A stretch of 49,511 bases of DNA from JAIXWP01 sp049318685. Lineage in GTDB: Bacteria; Bacteroidota; Bacteroidia; Flavobacteriales_D; Sanyastnellaceae. The stretch lies in contig JBMOFW010000002.1 of the NCBI GenBank assembly GCA_049318685.1, positions 1-49,511 of the forward strand. The letters are read 5' to 3'. The position numbers and the translations under genes were made by a program. The notes beneath the pieces are model-generated. The model saw only the letters and a program-made list of their open reading frames with translations, searched no databases and was not told the origin of the DNA. Positions 1 to 8,879 of the stretch are shown in pieces (the stretch's first letter is position 1; the number at the start of each line of letters is the position of its first letter).

Positions 1-46
1 TACCGAGAAATTTTATTATCCCCAAGCCGGGCGCTTTTTGCTGATC

Positions 47-964
47 TCACTTGGATTTGAGATTTGACGCGTCGGCCTTACTCACGAGATATACACCGGC
101 GAATATCAATGCGGTGCAAGCAGCCTTGCCCCAGGTGATGTCGCCGGTGTAATCTTTTTGCAACCAAATCGAAAACAAAAAAGAAAACACACCGGCCAAC
201 AAAGGCTGAAAATATATATACGCGCTAGCAATGGATGGGGTGAGAATGTGCAAGGCCAAGATATTCAAGAGATAGGTCAAAAATGTGGTGAATACAATCA
301 CATAGAATACACTAAACCATTGCCAACTGTCTAAGCTCGACCATGGCACCTGTGAAGCCGACCAAGCACCGAACGGCAACACAAAAACCAACCCGATGGT
401 AAATACCCAAGCAATGACCAATAGTGGATGATATTTCATCATTAACGGCTTCACCAAAACGAGGTAAAAAGCGTATGAAATAGAATTTAATAGAATATAG
501 ATATCGCCGGTCAGGTTGACTCCTGGATGGTTTCCCATATTGCTAAGCAATAAAAGCGCAATGGCACCAACCGCTCCCAAAACTACACCTGTTACTTTAA
601 TTGGGGTAATGCGGTGGCCAACCATAACGGCCGAAATGAGCATCACCAAAATAGGATTGCTCGTCATGATAATCGCGCTATTGATAGGAGAAGTTAGGGA
701 AAGCCCGTTGAAAAAGAAAAGTTGATTGATCGCTACGCCCGTAAGTCCGCACAAAATGAATCGGCCCATGTCTTCTTTGTCCGGCCAACGAAATTGGCGG
801 GCGGCGATCATCCAAAAAATAAGTGCAGCCCCGAGCACGCGCAATACGATAAAACTATTGGCCCCGATGGGATCCGGCATCACCGATTTGGCGATTAGAT
901 AATTGGCGCCGTAGATCAAGGCTACTGCCGCCAAAGCAAAGTGGGCCCTCAATTGTCGACTCAT
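47..964 (-). CDS. EamA/DMT-family membrane transporter
   Basis: The 305-residue product is almost entirely hydrophobic, with about ten predicted membrane helices in two similar halves. This is the layout of the 10-TMS EamA (drug/metabolite transporter) family, whose members export amino acids, metabolites or drugs across the inner membrane. The N-terminal half contains the family-typical stretch in which a helix follows 'NGLSLTSPINSAI' and leads into 'SNPILVMLISA'; the second half has the equivalent 'YIYFQPLLAGVFS'. The length is normal for the family. The substrate cannot be deduced from sequence. The ATG at 964 starts a typical family N-terminus. It is followed on the same strand by no other gene before the window edge. 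The preceding same-strand gene lies 31 nt upstream, so cotranscription with the ArsC-like gene is possible. Confidence 0.88.
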   Translation of the reverse strand: MSRQLRAHFALAAVALIYGANYLIAKSVMPDPIGANSFIVLRVLGAALIFWMIAARQFRWPDKEDMGRFILCGLTGVAINQLFFFNGLSLTSPINSAIIMTSNPILVMLISAVMVGHRITPIKVTGVVLGAVGAIALLLLSNMGNHPGVNLTGDIYILLNSISYAFYLVLVKPLMMKYHPLLVIAWVFTIGLVFVLPFGAWSASQVPWSSLDSWQWFSVFYVIVFTTFLTYLLNILALHILTPSIASAYIYFQPLLAGVFSFLFSIWLQKDYTGDITWGKAACTALIFAGVYLVSKADASNLKSK

Positions 965-995
965 GCGCAGTGGTTCTGCGGCGAAAATACGACGC

Positions 996-1349
996 TTACT
1001 TCATGGATGATTTCGCCTCGGCAACAGTCTTTGGCGCATTGCCAATAAAAATGCGGTCGCCGTTGATCACCACAGGACGTTTGAGGAAAGTATATTCTTG
1101 GAGAATAAAATCACGGTATTCCTTTTCCGACAAGGTTTTATTATTTAGACCCAACTCGCGGTACTTCAAGGCTCTACGACTGAAGAGCGCTTCATAACTA
1201 CCGGCCAAGGCCTTCATTTCTTCCAATTGAGCAGGAGAGATCTTTTCCGTCTTGATATCTTGTTTCGAAAAATCTTTGCCTTTCGCGCCAAACTCATCCA
1301 ATATCTGCTGGCATGTGCTACAAGTGGCGAGATGATAGATTTTTTTCAT
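996..1349 (-). CDS. ArsC/Spx-like thioredoxin-fold protein (arsenate reductase family)
   Basis: This is a 117-residue protein of the ArsC/Spx/MgsR family, as judged from its length and from the N-terminal beta strand followed by a C10-S-T-C13 motif. A single active-site cysteine is typical of arsenate reductases, while a CxxC pair is typical of Spx-like regulators and of many uncharacterised Bacteroidota members. A true arsenate reductase function is therefore not established, and there are no ars genes nearby. The C-terminal part with 'KRPVVINGDRIFIG' is the conserved cis-proline-containing region of the fold. The gene sits 82 nt downstream of udk on the same strand. A near-consensus promoter box (CATCTTTG on the minus strand) lies about 25 nt before the start. 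Confidence 0.8.
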   Translation of the reverse strand: MKKIYHLATCSTCQQILDEFGAKGKDFSKQDIKTEKISPAQLEEMKALAGSYEALFSRRALKYRELGLNNKTLSEKEYRDFILQEYTFLKRPVVINGDRIFIGNAPKTVAEAKSSMK

Positions 1350-1431
1350 AATAGAGAGCTTTTCAAGACAACAAAGATGAAACGACTTTGTTCAAAAAAT
1401 ATCACCTTATTGTAAAAACAGCAAAAAGCCT

Positions 1432-2064
1432 CTACTCTCTGTCATTCAAAAAGTTGCGCACTTTCGCACACAACGATTCCAACCCTTCATCAAAACTGTG
1501 ATTGTTATCCACTACCAGATGGCACGAGGCCTTGTATGGCTCTAAATACTGCTCCTCAGCCGGACGCACATGATTCGCCCATTGATAACGTACATCGTGT
1601 TCGGGATAACCACGTTCTTCAGCATCGCGACGAATACGGCGCTCCAAGCGACTTTCATGATGCGCATCGACATACACCATATAATCCAAATGCTCACGAA
1701 TTTCCTCGTAATGAAAAACAAACAATCCCTCCATAATAATCACTGGTGCTGGGCGAACAAACACCGGTTGCGGAACCCAAGCGGGATTATTGAAATTGTA
1801 TTCCAGAATCTCAATCACTTTTCCCTCCGATAAATCCACCATATCGCGGTAAAAATGAGCACGATCGATGGAGGTAGGCAAGTCAAAATTCAGCACGCCG
1901 TTCTCATCTGCCTCTTGATGTGATTTGGGTAGATAATAATTGTCTTGAGAAACCAAGGCAATTTCACTAGAATCAAAACGCTCTAAAATGGCTCGCAAAA
2001 ACGTTGTTTTACCCGAACCGCTGCCGCCGGCAATGCCGATCAATAATTGGTTATCTTTTTTCAC
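1432..2064 (-). CDS. udk: Uridine kinase
   Basis: The 210-residue product begins with a P-loop at residues 13-20 (GGSGSGKT) and has the uridine kinase hallmarks 'SQDNYY' and 'NFDLPTSIDRAHF', followed by 'IIMEGLFVFH' (Walker B-like) and an arginine-rich lid 'RLERRIRRDAEERG'. It phosphorylates uridine and cytidine to UMP and CMP in the pyrimidine salvage pathway, in the cytoplasm. Length is normal for Udk. Its ATG overlaps the TGA stop of the upstream exported VWA gene by 4 nt (ATGA), so the two genes are probably translationally coupled, which is an odd functional pairing. The cytidine deaminase gene further on (31680-32168) acts in the same salvage pathway but is not linked to this operon. 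Confidence 0.93.
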   Translation of the reverse strand: MKKDNQLLIGIAGGSGSGKTTFLRAILERFDSSEIALVSQDNYYLPKSHQEADENGVLNFDLPTSIDRAHFYRDMVDLSEGKVIEILEYNFNNPAWVPQPVFVRPAPVIIMEGLFVFHYEEIREHLDYMVYVDAHHESRLERRIRRDAEERGYPEHDVRYQWANHVRPAEEQYLEPYKASCHLVVDNNHSFDEGLESLCAKVRNFLNDRE

Positions 2065-3374
2065 TTCGCTGATTGTTTCTTCAACTCCTCAATCAGAATG
2101 CGCTCAGCTTCCTCCTGATCATGGATGGGCAAAAATGAACCATTTCCGGCTTGCGAAACAAGGAATAATTTATCTTTTGCATATGTACTCGGCAGAATGG
2201 CCACAACCGTGGTCTTGATGCCCTTCGCCCCATATTTAGCCACCATCTTCTCAATGATAGCCTGATCTTCAACCGCAAATGCACCATCCGTGATAACGAT
2301 CAATTGATTGTTACCGCCTTCGATATACCCTTTCTTCAATAGTTGAAAAGCCTTTTTGAATCCTTTCGCACCTGCCGTTTTGCCGCCCGTTCGAATGTCG
2401 GCCACCAATTGCTTCATCATTGCTTTTTGATCGCCAGTAGTCATCGGCAATAGCACTTTCGCCTCATTCGCATAGCTAATCATGGCCACTTGATCGACCG
2501 GACGTAATATCCCCACCAGCGATTCCAATGAAAACTTCATCAAGTCCAATTTATTCCCATTGCCCATCGATCCAGATATATCGAGTAAAAAAACCACATT
2601 ATTGGGAGCAAATTGATCTATTGAAAACAACGAAGTATCCCGCATCACCACTACAGAATCCGTTTCGGGAAGATCAGGTATAATTAAATTCGGTTTGTAA
2701 TTGGGATCTTTTTTGAGATAAAAAATAAACCGAGAATTCGCATTATTGATATATGACGTCTTAAACTCTTTTAGATAGCCCGACTTCTCGACGATAATGC
2801 TGTAATATCCACTGCGCGCCGACTGCGATACTTTTCCGTCGCCGTTCGTAAGTATATTGAGGTGAATATATCCATCCTCTTCAATTTTCACTTTGGCTTT
2901 ATCAATGGGCAATTTCGTTTCAGCATCATACACCTCAATGAGAAAGAAATTACTCGCACAACAATCTGCCAATTTTTGATTAAAATCTGGACAAGGTGTA
3001 TTGCCATTGACATTCACATAACTCACATCCGCGGTCATGGGGACGATGACGGGAGTTTGCATCGAGGCGAAATACAATTCTGCATTCTCTTTAAAATCAC
3101 CTTTCTCCCGAGGATTGAATTTCACACGAACGACAATCTGTTTTCCCGGTTCAATCCTTTTATCTGAAAACCGCACATCGAAATCCGGTCCAAACGTGGA
3201 TCGCAAGAGAAAATCCGTCTTGGTCCCGGTATTCTCTACAATGATATCAATCACCGCTTCCGACTCTTTCGTAAAATCGCCAAAATTGATTTTCTCCGGA
3301 CTAATCCGAAGTTGCCCAAAGAGTTGGCCCGAAAAGAGCACAAACATTCCCACGAGATACATCCACCTATCCAT
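2061..3374 (-). CDS. Exported VWA-domain protein with N-terminal ASH/DUF1573-like domain
   Basis: The 437-residue protein starts with a signal peptide (about residues 1-20, ending in 'SGQLFGQ'). Residues about 22-120 look like an immunoglobulin-fold ASH/DUF1573-type domain ('INFGDFTKESEAVIDIIVEN'). Residues about 145-220 resemble a carboxypeptidase-regulatory-like or PEGA-like beta domain. Residues about 258-435 form a von Willebrand factor A domain with an intact MIDAS motif, D265-x-S267-x-S269, and a later 'ITDGAF'. Such proteins are exported and bind partners or peptidoglycan through metal-assisted adhesion; no specific function is known to me. The promoter box TATATTTG ends 4 nt before its ATG. 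Its stop overlaps the udk start. Confidence 0.82.
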   Translation of the reverse strand: MDRWMYLVGMFVLFSGQLFGQLRISPEKINFGDFTKESEAVIDIIVENTGTKTDFLLRSTFGPDFDVRFSDKRIEPGKQIVVRVKFNPREKGDFKENAELYFASMQTPVIVPMTADVSYVNVNGNTPCPDFNQKLADCCASNFFLIEVYDAETKLPIDKAKVKIEEDGYIHLNILTNGDGKVSQSARSGYYSIIVEKSGYLKEFKTSYINNANSRFIFYLKKDPNYKPNLIIPDLPETDSVVVMRDTSLFSIDQFAPNNVVFLLDISGSMGNGNKLDLMKFSLESLVGILRPVDQVAMISYANEAKVLLPMTTGDQKAMMKQLVADIRTGGKTAGAKGFKKAFQLLKKGYIEGGNNQLIVITDGAFAVEDQAIIEKMVAKYGAKGIKTTVVAILPSTYAKDKLFLVSQAGNGSFLPIHDQEEAERILIEELKKQSAK

Positions 3375-3378
3375 AAAA

Positions 3379-3386
3379 CAAATATA
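3379..3386 (-). promoter_or_regulatory. TAnnTTTG box 4 nt before the VWA gene start
   Basis: On the minus strand the sequence TATATTTG is followed by TTTT and the ATG at 3374. TAnnTTTG is the known Bacteroidota -7 element. With the usual spacing the transcript would start at or next to the A of the start codon, giving a leaderless mRNA. No clear -33 TTTG box was found. Confidence 0.5.
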
Positions 3387-3410
3387 ACTCTGAGATCGAT
3401 AGATCTAACT

Positions 3411-3442
3411 CTAGCACACTAGCATTCTAGCACACTAGCACA
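3411..3442. repeat. Two 16-bp tandem units at the 3' end of the GH3 gene
   Basis: The unit CTAGCACACTAGCATT (3411-3426) is followed by CTAGCACACTAGCACA (3427-3442), differing only in the last bases. Each unit contains two CTAG palindromes. The last codons and the TAG stop of the GH3 gene lie inside the array, so the protein's C-terminal residues are repeat-encoded. Confidence 0.85.
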
Positions 3443-4909
3443 TTGTCTATCATTCGCCAACCTCGGAATCTTATTCTGCCCGCCAAGCTTGCCTTGCGAT
3501 CGCATATAATCATTAAACCCTCCGCGACGAACTGAGGTGATTACCAGAGTGCGCAACACATTCCCAGATATCAAATCTTTATAATAGACATTCAATTCGG
3601 TCATGCGTTGATCAATAAACAAGGCAATTTCTTCAAGATTGGTCGGCACTTGCTCCCACTCGACTAGCCATTCATGATATGGCAAACCACTCGCCGGCGC
3701 AACTTGCGGCGCAACATGAAATTCATTTACCTTCAATCCAAACTTGGACACCGCTTCAGCCATGGCCTGCTCTACTTCTTCGGCGATCACGTGCTCGCCA
3801 AAGGCACTGGTGAAATGCTTGATGCGCCCAGTCACCCGAATCTTCGGAGGATCAAGAGAAACAAATTTCACTGTATCGCCAATGCTATATCCCCACAATC
3901 CCGCATTATTGCTCAATATCAATGCATAGTTCACGCCCAACTCCACTTCACCCAAATGATACCGTCGTGGATTGGCCTGGCCCATCTCTTCTGCGCGAAC
4001 GAACTCGAAAAAAATACCGGAGTCAACATTCAATAACAAACCATTGTCGCGCTGCGAATCCTGAAAGGCGATAAACCCTTCACTGGCCGGATACAATTCA
4101 ATGGAATCGATCCGATCACCGATCAATTCTTCAAATCGCGCACGATACGGTTCAAAATTTACGCCGCCAAAAACAAACAATTTAAAGTTGGGGAACACCT
4201 CCCGAACGTTCGTTCGGTTTAATTTCTTCAATAAAATTTCAAAATACATTTGCACCCAACTGGGGATGCCACTGATCAAGGTCATATTCTCCCGCGAGGT
4301 CTCGTCCGCAATGGCATTCACCTTGGTTTCCCAATCGTCAATACAATTGGTGGCAAAACTGGGCATTCTATTTTTCTGCAAATACGCCGGAACGTGATTG
4401 GCCACGATACCACTCAACCGTCCAAAGGGAATGCCCGAGGGCAGTTTTTCCATTACCGGACTTCCTTGCAAAAAAATCATTTTCCCATCCACAAAATCGG
4501 CCTTGCCCGTTTCGGCGATGTAGGCAAACAATGCGGTTCGCGCCGAACCAATATGATTGGGTAAGCTTTCTCGTGTCAATGGAATATACTTGGTGCCGGA
4601 AGTGGTGCCGCTGGTCTTGCAGAAATACAATGGCAACCCTGGCCACAACACATTCTCTTCTCCTTCTTTCACACGCTGAATATATCCTTTCAACGCTTCA
4701 TAATCACGAAGCGGCACACGTGCCATGAAATCTGCATGGGAGTTTATTTTAGAAAAATCATGGTCTTTTCCAAAGGCGGTGTTTTCCGCTTCTTCTATCA
4801 ATGTCTGCATCACGTGCAGCTGCGACGCCACAGGATCTTTATACGCCCTGTAAAATCGGCGCATGGCTATTCGCGCTATCGGTACACTCAACCACGATTT
4901 CAATCCCAT
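3419..4909 (-). CDS. GH3 family protein (acyl-acid-amido synthetase-like)
   Basis: The 496-residue product matches the GH3 family of the adenylating-enzyme superfamily. It carries the nucleotide-binding motif TSGTTSGT at residues 99-106, a central region with 'ELYPASEGF', and the 'GLWGYSIGDTVKF' and 'GRIKHFTSAFGEH' motifs of the C-terminal half. In plants GH3 proteins adenylate carboxylic acids such as auxin or jasmonate and conjugate them to amino acids. Bacterial members are common in Bacteroidota but their substrates are unknown. The last eight or so residues (ending QCASVLEC) are encoded by a 16-bp tandem repeat and are probably not part of the conserved fold. The gene starts 1 nt after the upstream T9SS cargo gene, so the two are cotranscribed. 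Confidence 0.88.
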   Translation of the reverse strand: MGLKSWLSVPIARIAMRRFYRAYKDPVASQLHVMQTLIEEAENTAFGKDHDFSKINSHADFMARVPLRDYEALKGYIQRVKEGEENVLWPGLPLYFCKTSGTTSGTKYIPLTRESLPNHIGSARTALFAYIAETGKADFVDGKMIFLQGSPVMEKLPSGIPFGRLSGIVANHVPAYLQKNRMPSFATNCIDDWETKVNAIADETSRENMTLISGIPSWVQMYFEILLKKLNRTNVREVFPNFKLFVFGGVNFEPYRARFEELIGDRIDSIELYPASEGFIAFQDSQRDNGLLLNVDSGIFFEFVRAEEMGQANPRRYHLGEVELGVNYALILSNNAGLWGYSIGDTVKFVSLDPPKIRVTGRIKHFTSAFGEHVIAEEVEQAMAEAVSKFGLKVNEFHVAPQVAPASGLPYHEWLVEWEQVPTNLEEIALFIDQRMTELNVYYKDLISGNVLRTLVITSVRRGGFNDYMRSQGKLGGQNKIPRLANDRQCASVLEC

Positions 4910-4910
4910 A

Positions 4911-6788
4911 TTACTTGACGATCTGTCCGGTATAATTCATTTCGCCGCCAAAAATACGCACGGTGTAATAACCCGAAGCCAATTCTGAAGTGTCCATTGT
5001 CCAAATGCGCGTCAACGGCGTGATGCGATTGCTGTATACGCGTTTGCCATCTGCACCGTACAACTCTATGGTCAGTGTTTCGTTCACCTCCTTCATCAAA
5101 TCGACTTGGATAAGTCCTTGTACTGGATTAGGGAAAATACGCACCGACTGCTGACTAGCTGTTAGGTCGGGCACTCCGACAAAAGGACCAAAATTCAAAC
5201 GCACAATAGGACGACGAGTCAAAATAAACATCTCTTCGATTTGCGCGCCATTGGCTGGAAAAATGACCCATGACGTATAGTAATCCGATTCGCCATTCAT
5301 CCCCACCACAACACTTGCCGCACCGTCTTCAGAAGCTACGGCCACTAAGTATGCTTTGTTACTCTGCAAGTTCACACTTGTGGCGAATGAAAAGGTCTTC
5401 AGCACTTCACCATTAAATAAATTAATATCACTTGCATTCAAGGACAAGGTTTCTGAAGTAGCCACTAAATTCATATCCAATGCACCAGTAAAATTCACTT
5501 CATACACTTTAGCGTAGGCCGTCGCCGGAGTAGCCGTCCCCAACGCAAAGGCAACACTCACCGATTGCAAACTCATTGAGGTCGTCGTCTTAATCACATT
5601 GCCCAATTCATACGGACGATTCACAAATGCATCGTTGGGCACGAATACAGATTGCACACTACCCCGATCGCGTGCCAACACCGCATCGGTAATTCGAAAA
5701 CGCAACGTATCCAAATCATTACTGTCATTCGCGTCTGTCGCTGTTTGCGTTACGCGATAGACGATGCGATAAAAGCCAATGTCTCCGGGCATTTGAAAAG
5801 ATCCAGCCCGCAAGGCAATTTCATCGGCCTGCGCACATACAAAGCCTTCATCGCTTGTTCCTGTGTACAATACCGCACCGGTAGTCTCATTCTCCACACT
5901 CACACTTAAACGAACGTCCTCTTGCGCCAAAGCACCATTGTTAAAGGCCGTTGCACTGAATTTCAATAGGGGGGGCATCTCATTCGGATATTGGCTGTAT
6001 TCCAATTCTTCAAACCCTGTCGGGTGTTCGGGCGCATACAAATCATAATTACCATAAGTGGTGGTGCGCAGCGACATATCATTCTGATCCAATTGCAATA
6101 ATTCAACATCATCGATCATCCAGAAATAATAATTGCCATCAAACACAAAACGCAACTGGACCATACTCTGACCCGCAGCGGCATTCCCCAGTGGCACCCG
6201 CACTTCGTCATCGGTCGATGTTGTTCCGCCGGAACTCAAATCACTTTCCCACAAACTCACCCAACCGGTATTGGCCACATTCATTTCTACACGAATTGTC
6301 CCTTCAAATTTCTTATAGTACTGATGAAAATTCAATCCGGTATACGTGTATGCGCTTAAATCAAATGTGGGTGTTGTCAATGTCGCAAAGTGCGGACCGG
6401 GAGCTTGACCTGTTCCAAAATTGGCTATATCACAAGGCAATTGATCATTATCCCAATAATTGCTATCAAAAATCACAAACCCGTTGGTCCACGTAGGCGA
6501 CTGAATCGGCGCACCTAAAGTATTGCCTGTGCACGAACCGCGCGACCCCACTTCATTGTTCGGGTCTGTTGCATCGCCACGGTATTCCCAATTGGCCACG
6601 CCACCTTGCTCAGCAGCGACCCAAGAAGCTGGAATGCCGCTGTCAAAATCTTCCGACCAAATCACAGTCTCCCGATTGCCGGAAGACGCAGTTGGGTGTT
6701 CTAGTGAAACAATTTTTCCGCTCGTTCCTTGGGCCAATGCCGCAGCGCCCGAAACAAGCAAGAGAATTGAAGTGATCATGGGTTTCAT
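4911..6788 (-). CDS. T9SS type A sorting-domain protein (secreted)
   Basis: The 625-residue product has a signal peptide (residues 1-19, cleavage after 'AAALAQ'). Its middle is rich in beta strands, aromatic and acidic residues ('MIDDVELLQLD'), resembling jelly-roll/MAM-like domains found in adhesins and surface proteins. The C-terminal 75 or so residues form a T9SS type A sorting domain, recognisable by 'VRIFPNPVQGLIQVDL' and the ending 'YYTVRIFGGEMNYTGQIVK'. It should therefore be exported across the outer membrane by the T9SS encoded elsewhere in this window and be anchored or released at the surface by PorU. No catalytic motif was found. A TATATTTG box lies 4 nt before the ATG. GH3 follows immediately downstream. 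Confidence 0.88.
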   Translation of the reverse strand: MKPMITSILLLVSGAAALAQGTSGKIVSLEHPTASSGNRETVIWSEDFDSGIPASWVAAEQGGVANWEYRGDATDPNNEVGSRGSCTGNTLGAPIQSPTWTNGFVIFDSNYWDNDQLPCDIANFGTGQAPGPHFATLTTPTFDLSAYTYTGLNFHQYYKKFEGTIRVEMNVANTGWVSLWESDLSSGGTTSTDDEVRVPLGNAAAGQSMVQLRFVFDGNYYFWMIDDVELLQLDQNDMSLRTTTYGNYDLYAPEHPTGFEELEYSQYPNEMPPLLKFSATAFNNGALAQEDVRLSVSVENETTGAVLYTGTSDEGFVCAQADEIALRAGSFQMPGDIGFYRIVYRVTQTATDANDSNDLDTLRFRITDAVLARDRGSVQSVFVPNDAFVNRPYELGNVIKTTTSMSLQSVSVAFALGTATPATAYAKVYEVNFTGALDMNLVATSETLSLNASDINLFNGEVLKTFSFATSVNLQSNKAYLVAVASEDGAASVVVGMNGESDYYTSWVIFPANGAQIEEMFILTRRPIVRLNFGPFVGVPDLTASQQSVRIFPNPVQGLIQVDLMKEVNETLTIELYGADGKRVYSNRITPLTRIWTMDTSELASGYYTVRIFGGEMNYTGQIVK

Positions 6789-6792
6789 ATAT

Positions 6793-6800
6793 CAAATATA
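6793..6800 (-). promoter_or_regulatory. TAnnTTTG box 4 nt before the T9SS cargo gene
   Basis: On the minus strand, TATATTTG is followed by ATAT and the ATG at 6788. The spacing matches that before the VWA gene, murF and the rluF-like gene, and predicts a transcript starting at the start codon. No good -33 box is present. Confidence 0.5.
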
Positions 6801-6818
6801 CCAAACCCGAGGCATCTT

Positions 6819-8834
6819 TTACCCTAATCGAAAACGAATCGCGATCTGAACCCGAATTCCCTGATTGGCCATATAGACATACGTCGGATCAAAAGTCAAT
6901 GCGTATGGATTTTCCGCCGTTGACATCACATGTCCGGACGCGTCCCATTGCACCAATTGATCAAAAGGGTCATGTGCTCGGGCGATCAAAAAAGAAGACT
7001 TTCGGCCGGGCAACTGATTGAGGATGTTTTTGACCATAATTGAATATTGAAATGCCCCCGAAGGTTTCCATGTCAATTGAATATTCTGCACACTTGTTAC
7101 GGGAGAATAGGCCGGTCGAGGATCGAGCGCACCTAACAAAGGCAAACGCATTGGTCCAATGATATTACCCGTATAATCTATCACCAAATTCCATGGTGAA
7201 ATTTTGCGCGTTATAGTCCATGTGCCCATATACCGTTCAGTCAATATGGGTCTTTCAATGACCCCGGCTTGGATAATGCGCGTGTCCAACCAAGTGGCGC
7301 CACAAGTCATATCCCAATCTTCAAATGCCAAATTCCAATTCAAACTAGCCCCAGCAGTATAAGCGCTACCATTCAAATTGGTATAGATAATCGTATTGGG
7401 ATCGACATCCAAATTGGATACAATCCGATTGCTGAATCGGGTATAGAATACTTGTGCATCCCACGACATGCGCACTTTTCCATAATGCTTCAGCACAAGA
7501 TTGATATTGACATTCTCCGATTGTTCCGGTCGCAATGCCTCAGCCAACACGACGCGACGTGCTCCGGTCAATGCCGCGTGGTCTTCTGAAAAAACATTCA
7601 CAGCGCGAAACCCGGTTCCCGCATTCAAGCGCAGTATCGCATTGTTGCTCCACTTCCACTTGTATCCTACCCTGCCCGTGTGCACAAAACCATGTGTGGG
7701 ATGATGATCTTCTCTGAATCCAAAAAGCAATTTGTGCTGATCATTCAAGCTAATTTCATCTTGAAAAAAAAGTCCCGGAAGCCACACCCGTTGCGCTGTT
7801 TCAGTCACCACAGTATTGTCGTTGAAATATGTCCAACGTGCACCAAGACCGGCAAGGAGATCGTGTTTTCGCCAAACTTTATCCCACACCAACTGACCAA
7901 AACCCACGTGTTGATGGGCATGAAAAGGCATTGTTCCATACCAACTTTGCTGTTGGTGCCAACTATAGGACCCCATCACACGCAAGCGCTCCCGTGTTGG
8001 CAAAGGGTATTGCAAAATCAACTCAGCGCGATGCGTCACGACACTTTCTCCGTAAATAGAATCGCTTTCCCGAAAATTTTTATCCCAATTCATTTCTCCA
8101 CCCCACCGCTCTTCCGCATTGTAGCGCATTGCCAGATGAATGGGGCTGCCTTTTTTTGGCGACCATTGTATTTTTTCAAACAAGGAAAGACGTTTTTGTA
8201 AAGTCACATCCGTAAATCCATCGCCATTGTGGTCCGTTGGGCGATTAAAATAAAAACCACTCACTCCGTGATAGAGCAACAACCGCGGATGTAATTTGCT
8301 GACAATGCCCAAATCCAACGTGGTTTCTTCCCATGTGCTTCCCGAAATTTCACCGGCAATGCGCGGCACGCGATCAGGCGATTTGGTGATTACATTAATC
8401 AGTCCTCCAACCGCCTCACTACCATATAAAGCCGATGCCGGTCCCTTCACTATTTCTATCCGATCGATCAAGGCATTGGGAATGCCGTTCAAACCGTATA
8501 TCGACGAAAGACTACCCACAATAGGCATTCCATCAATCAAGATCATCGTGTATGGCCCTTCCATGCCATTGATATGAATATCTCCGGTATTGCACACATT
8601 GCAATTCACTTGGGGCCTCACTCCATTGACAATTTGCAAGGCTTCAAATAAACTCGGTGTCGGATTTTTTTGAAAATAAGAAGAATGATACACCTCCACA
8701 GGAATCGTGCAATCCAAACGACTCACTGGCTTCATTGTCGCCGATATCACCAACTCCGGCAAACTGTCCACCTCCTGACAATAACAGAATGTGAAGCAGA
8801 AACAGAAACAGAAACAAAAAATAATCTTCATCAT
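6819..8834 (-). CDS. TonB-dependent outer-membrane receptor, probably metal-related
   Basis: The 671-residue product is a TonB-dependent receptor: a plug domain with 'ILIDGMPIVG' and 'IEIVKGPASALYGSEAVGG' (residues about 30-160) is followed by a beta-barrel. The plug carries an unusual C78-N-V-C81 pair. The reading frame is open back to a TTG at 8963, but that codon lies inside the predicted promoter and the extension is encoded by 7-bp tandem repeats. I therefore chose the ATG at 8834, which gives a signal peptide whose hydrophobic core is a Phe-Cys repeat. The divergent DtxR-type regulator and the shared operator suggest uptake of iron, manganese or another metal (or its chelate). The ligand itself cannot be read from the sequence. 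Confidence 0.88.
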   Translation of the reverse strand: MMKIIFCFCFCFCFTFCYCQEVDSLPELVISATMKPVSRLDCTIPVEVYHSSYFQKNPTPSLFEALQIVNGVRPQVNCNVCNTGDIHINGMEGPYTMILIDGMPIVGSLSSIYGLNGIPNALIDRIEIVKGPASALYGSEAVGGLINVITKSPDRVPRIAGEISGSTWEETTLDLGIVSKLHPRLLLYHGVSGFYFNRPTDHNGDGFTDVTLQKRLSLFEKIQWSPKKGSPIHLAMRYNAEERWGGEMNWDKNFRESDSIYGESVVTHRAELILQYPLPTRERLRVMGSYSWHQQQSWYGTMPFHAHQHVGFGQLVWDKVWRKHDLLAGLGARWTYFNDNTVVTETAQRVWLPGLFFQDEISLNDQHKLLFGFREDHHPTHGFVHTGRVGYKWKWSNNAILRLNAGTGFRAVNVFSEDHAALTGARRVVLAEALRPEQSENVNINLVLKHYGKVRMSWDAQVFYTRFSNRIVSNLDVDPNTIIYTNLNGSAYTAGASLNWNLAFEDWDMTCGATWLDTRIIQAGVIERPILTERYMGTWTITRKISPWNLVIDYTGNIIGPMRLPLLGALDPRPAYSPVTSVQNIQLTWKPSGAFQYSIMVKNILNQLPGRKSSFLIARAHDPFDQLVQWDASGHVMSTAENPYALTFDPTYVYMANQGIRVQIAIRFRLG

Positions 8835-8879
8835 AAATAGTAGAACTAGAACAAGAACTGGAACAAGAGTCAAAACCTT

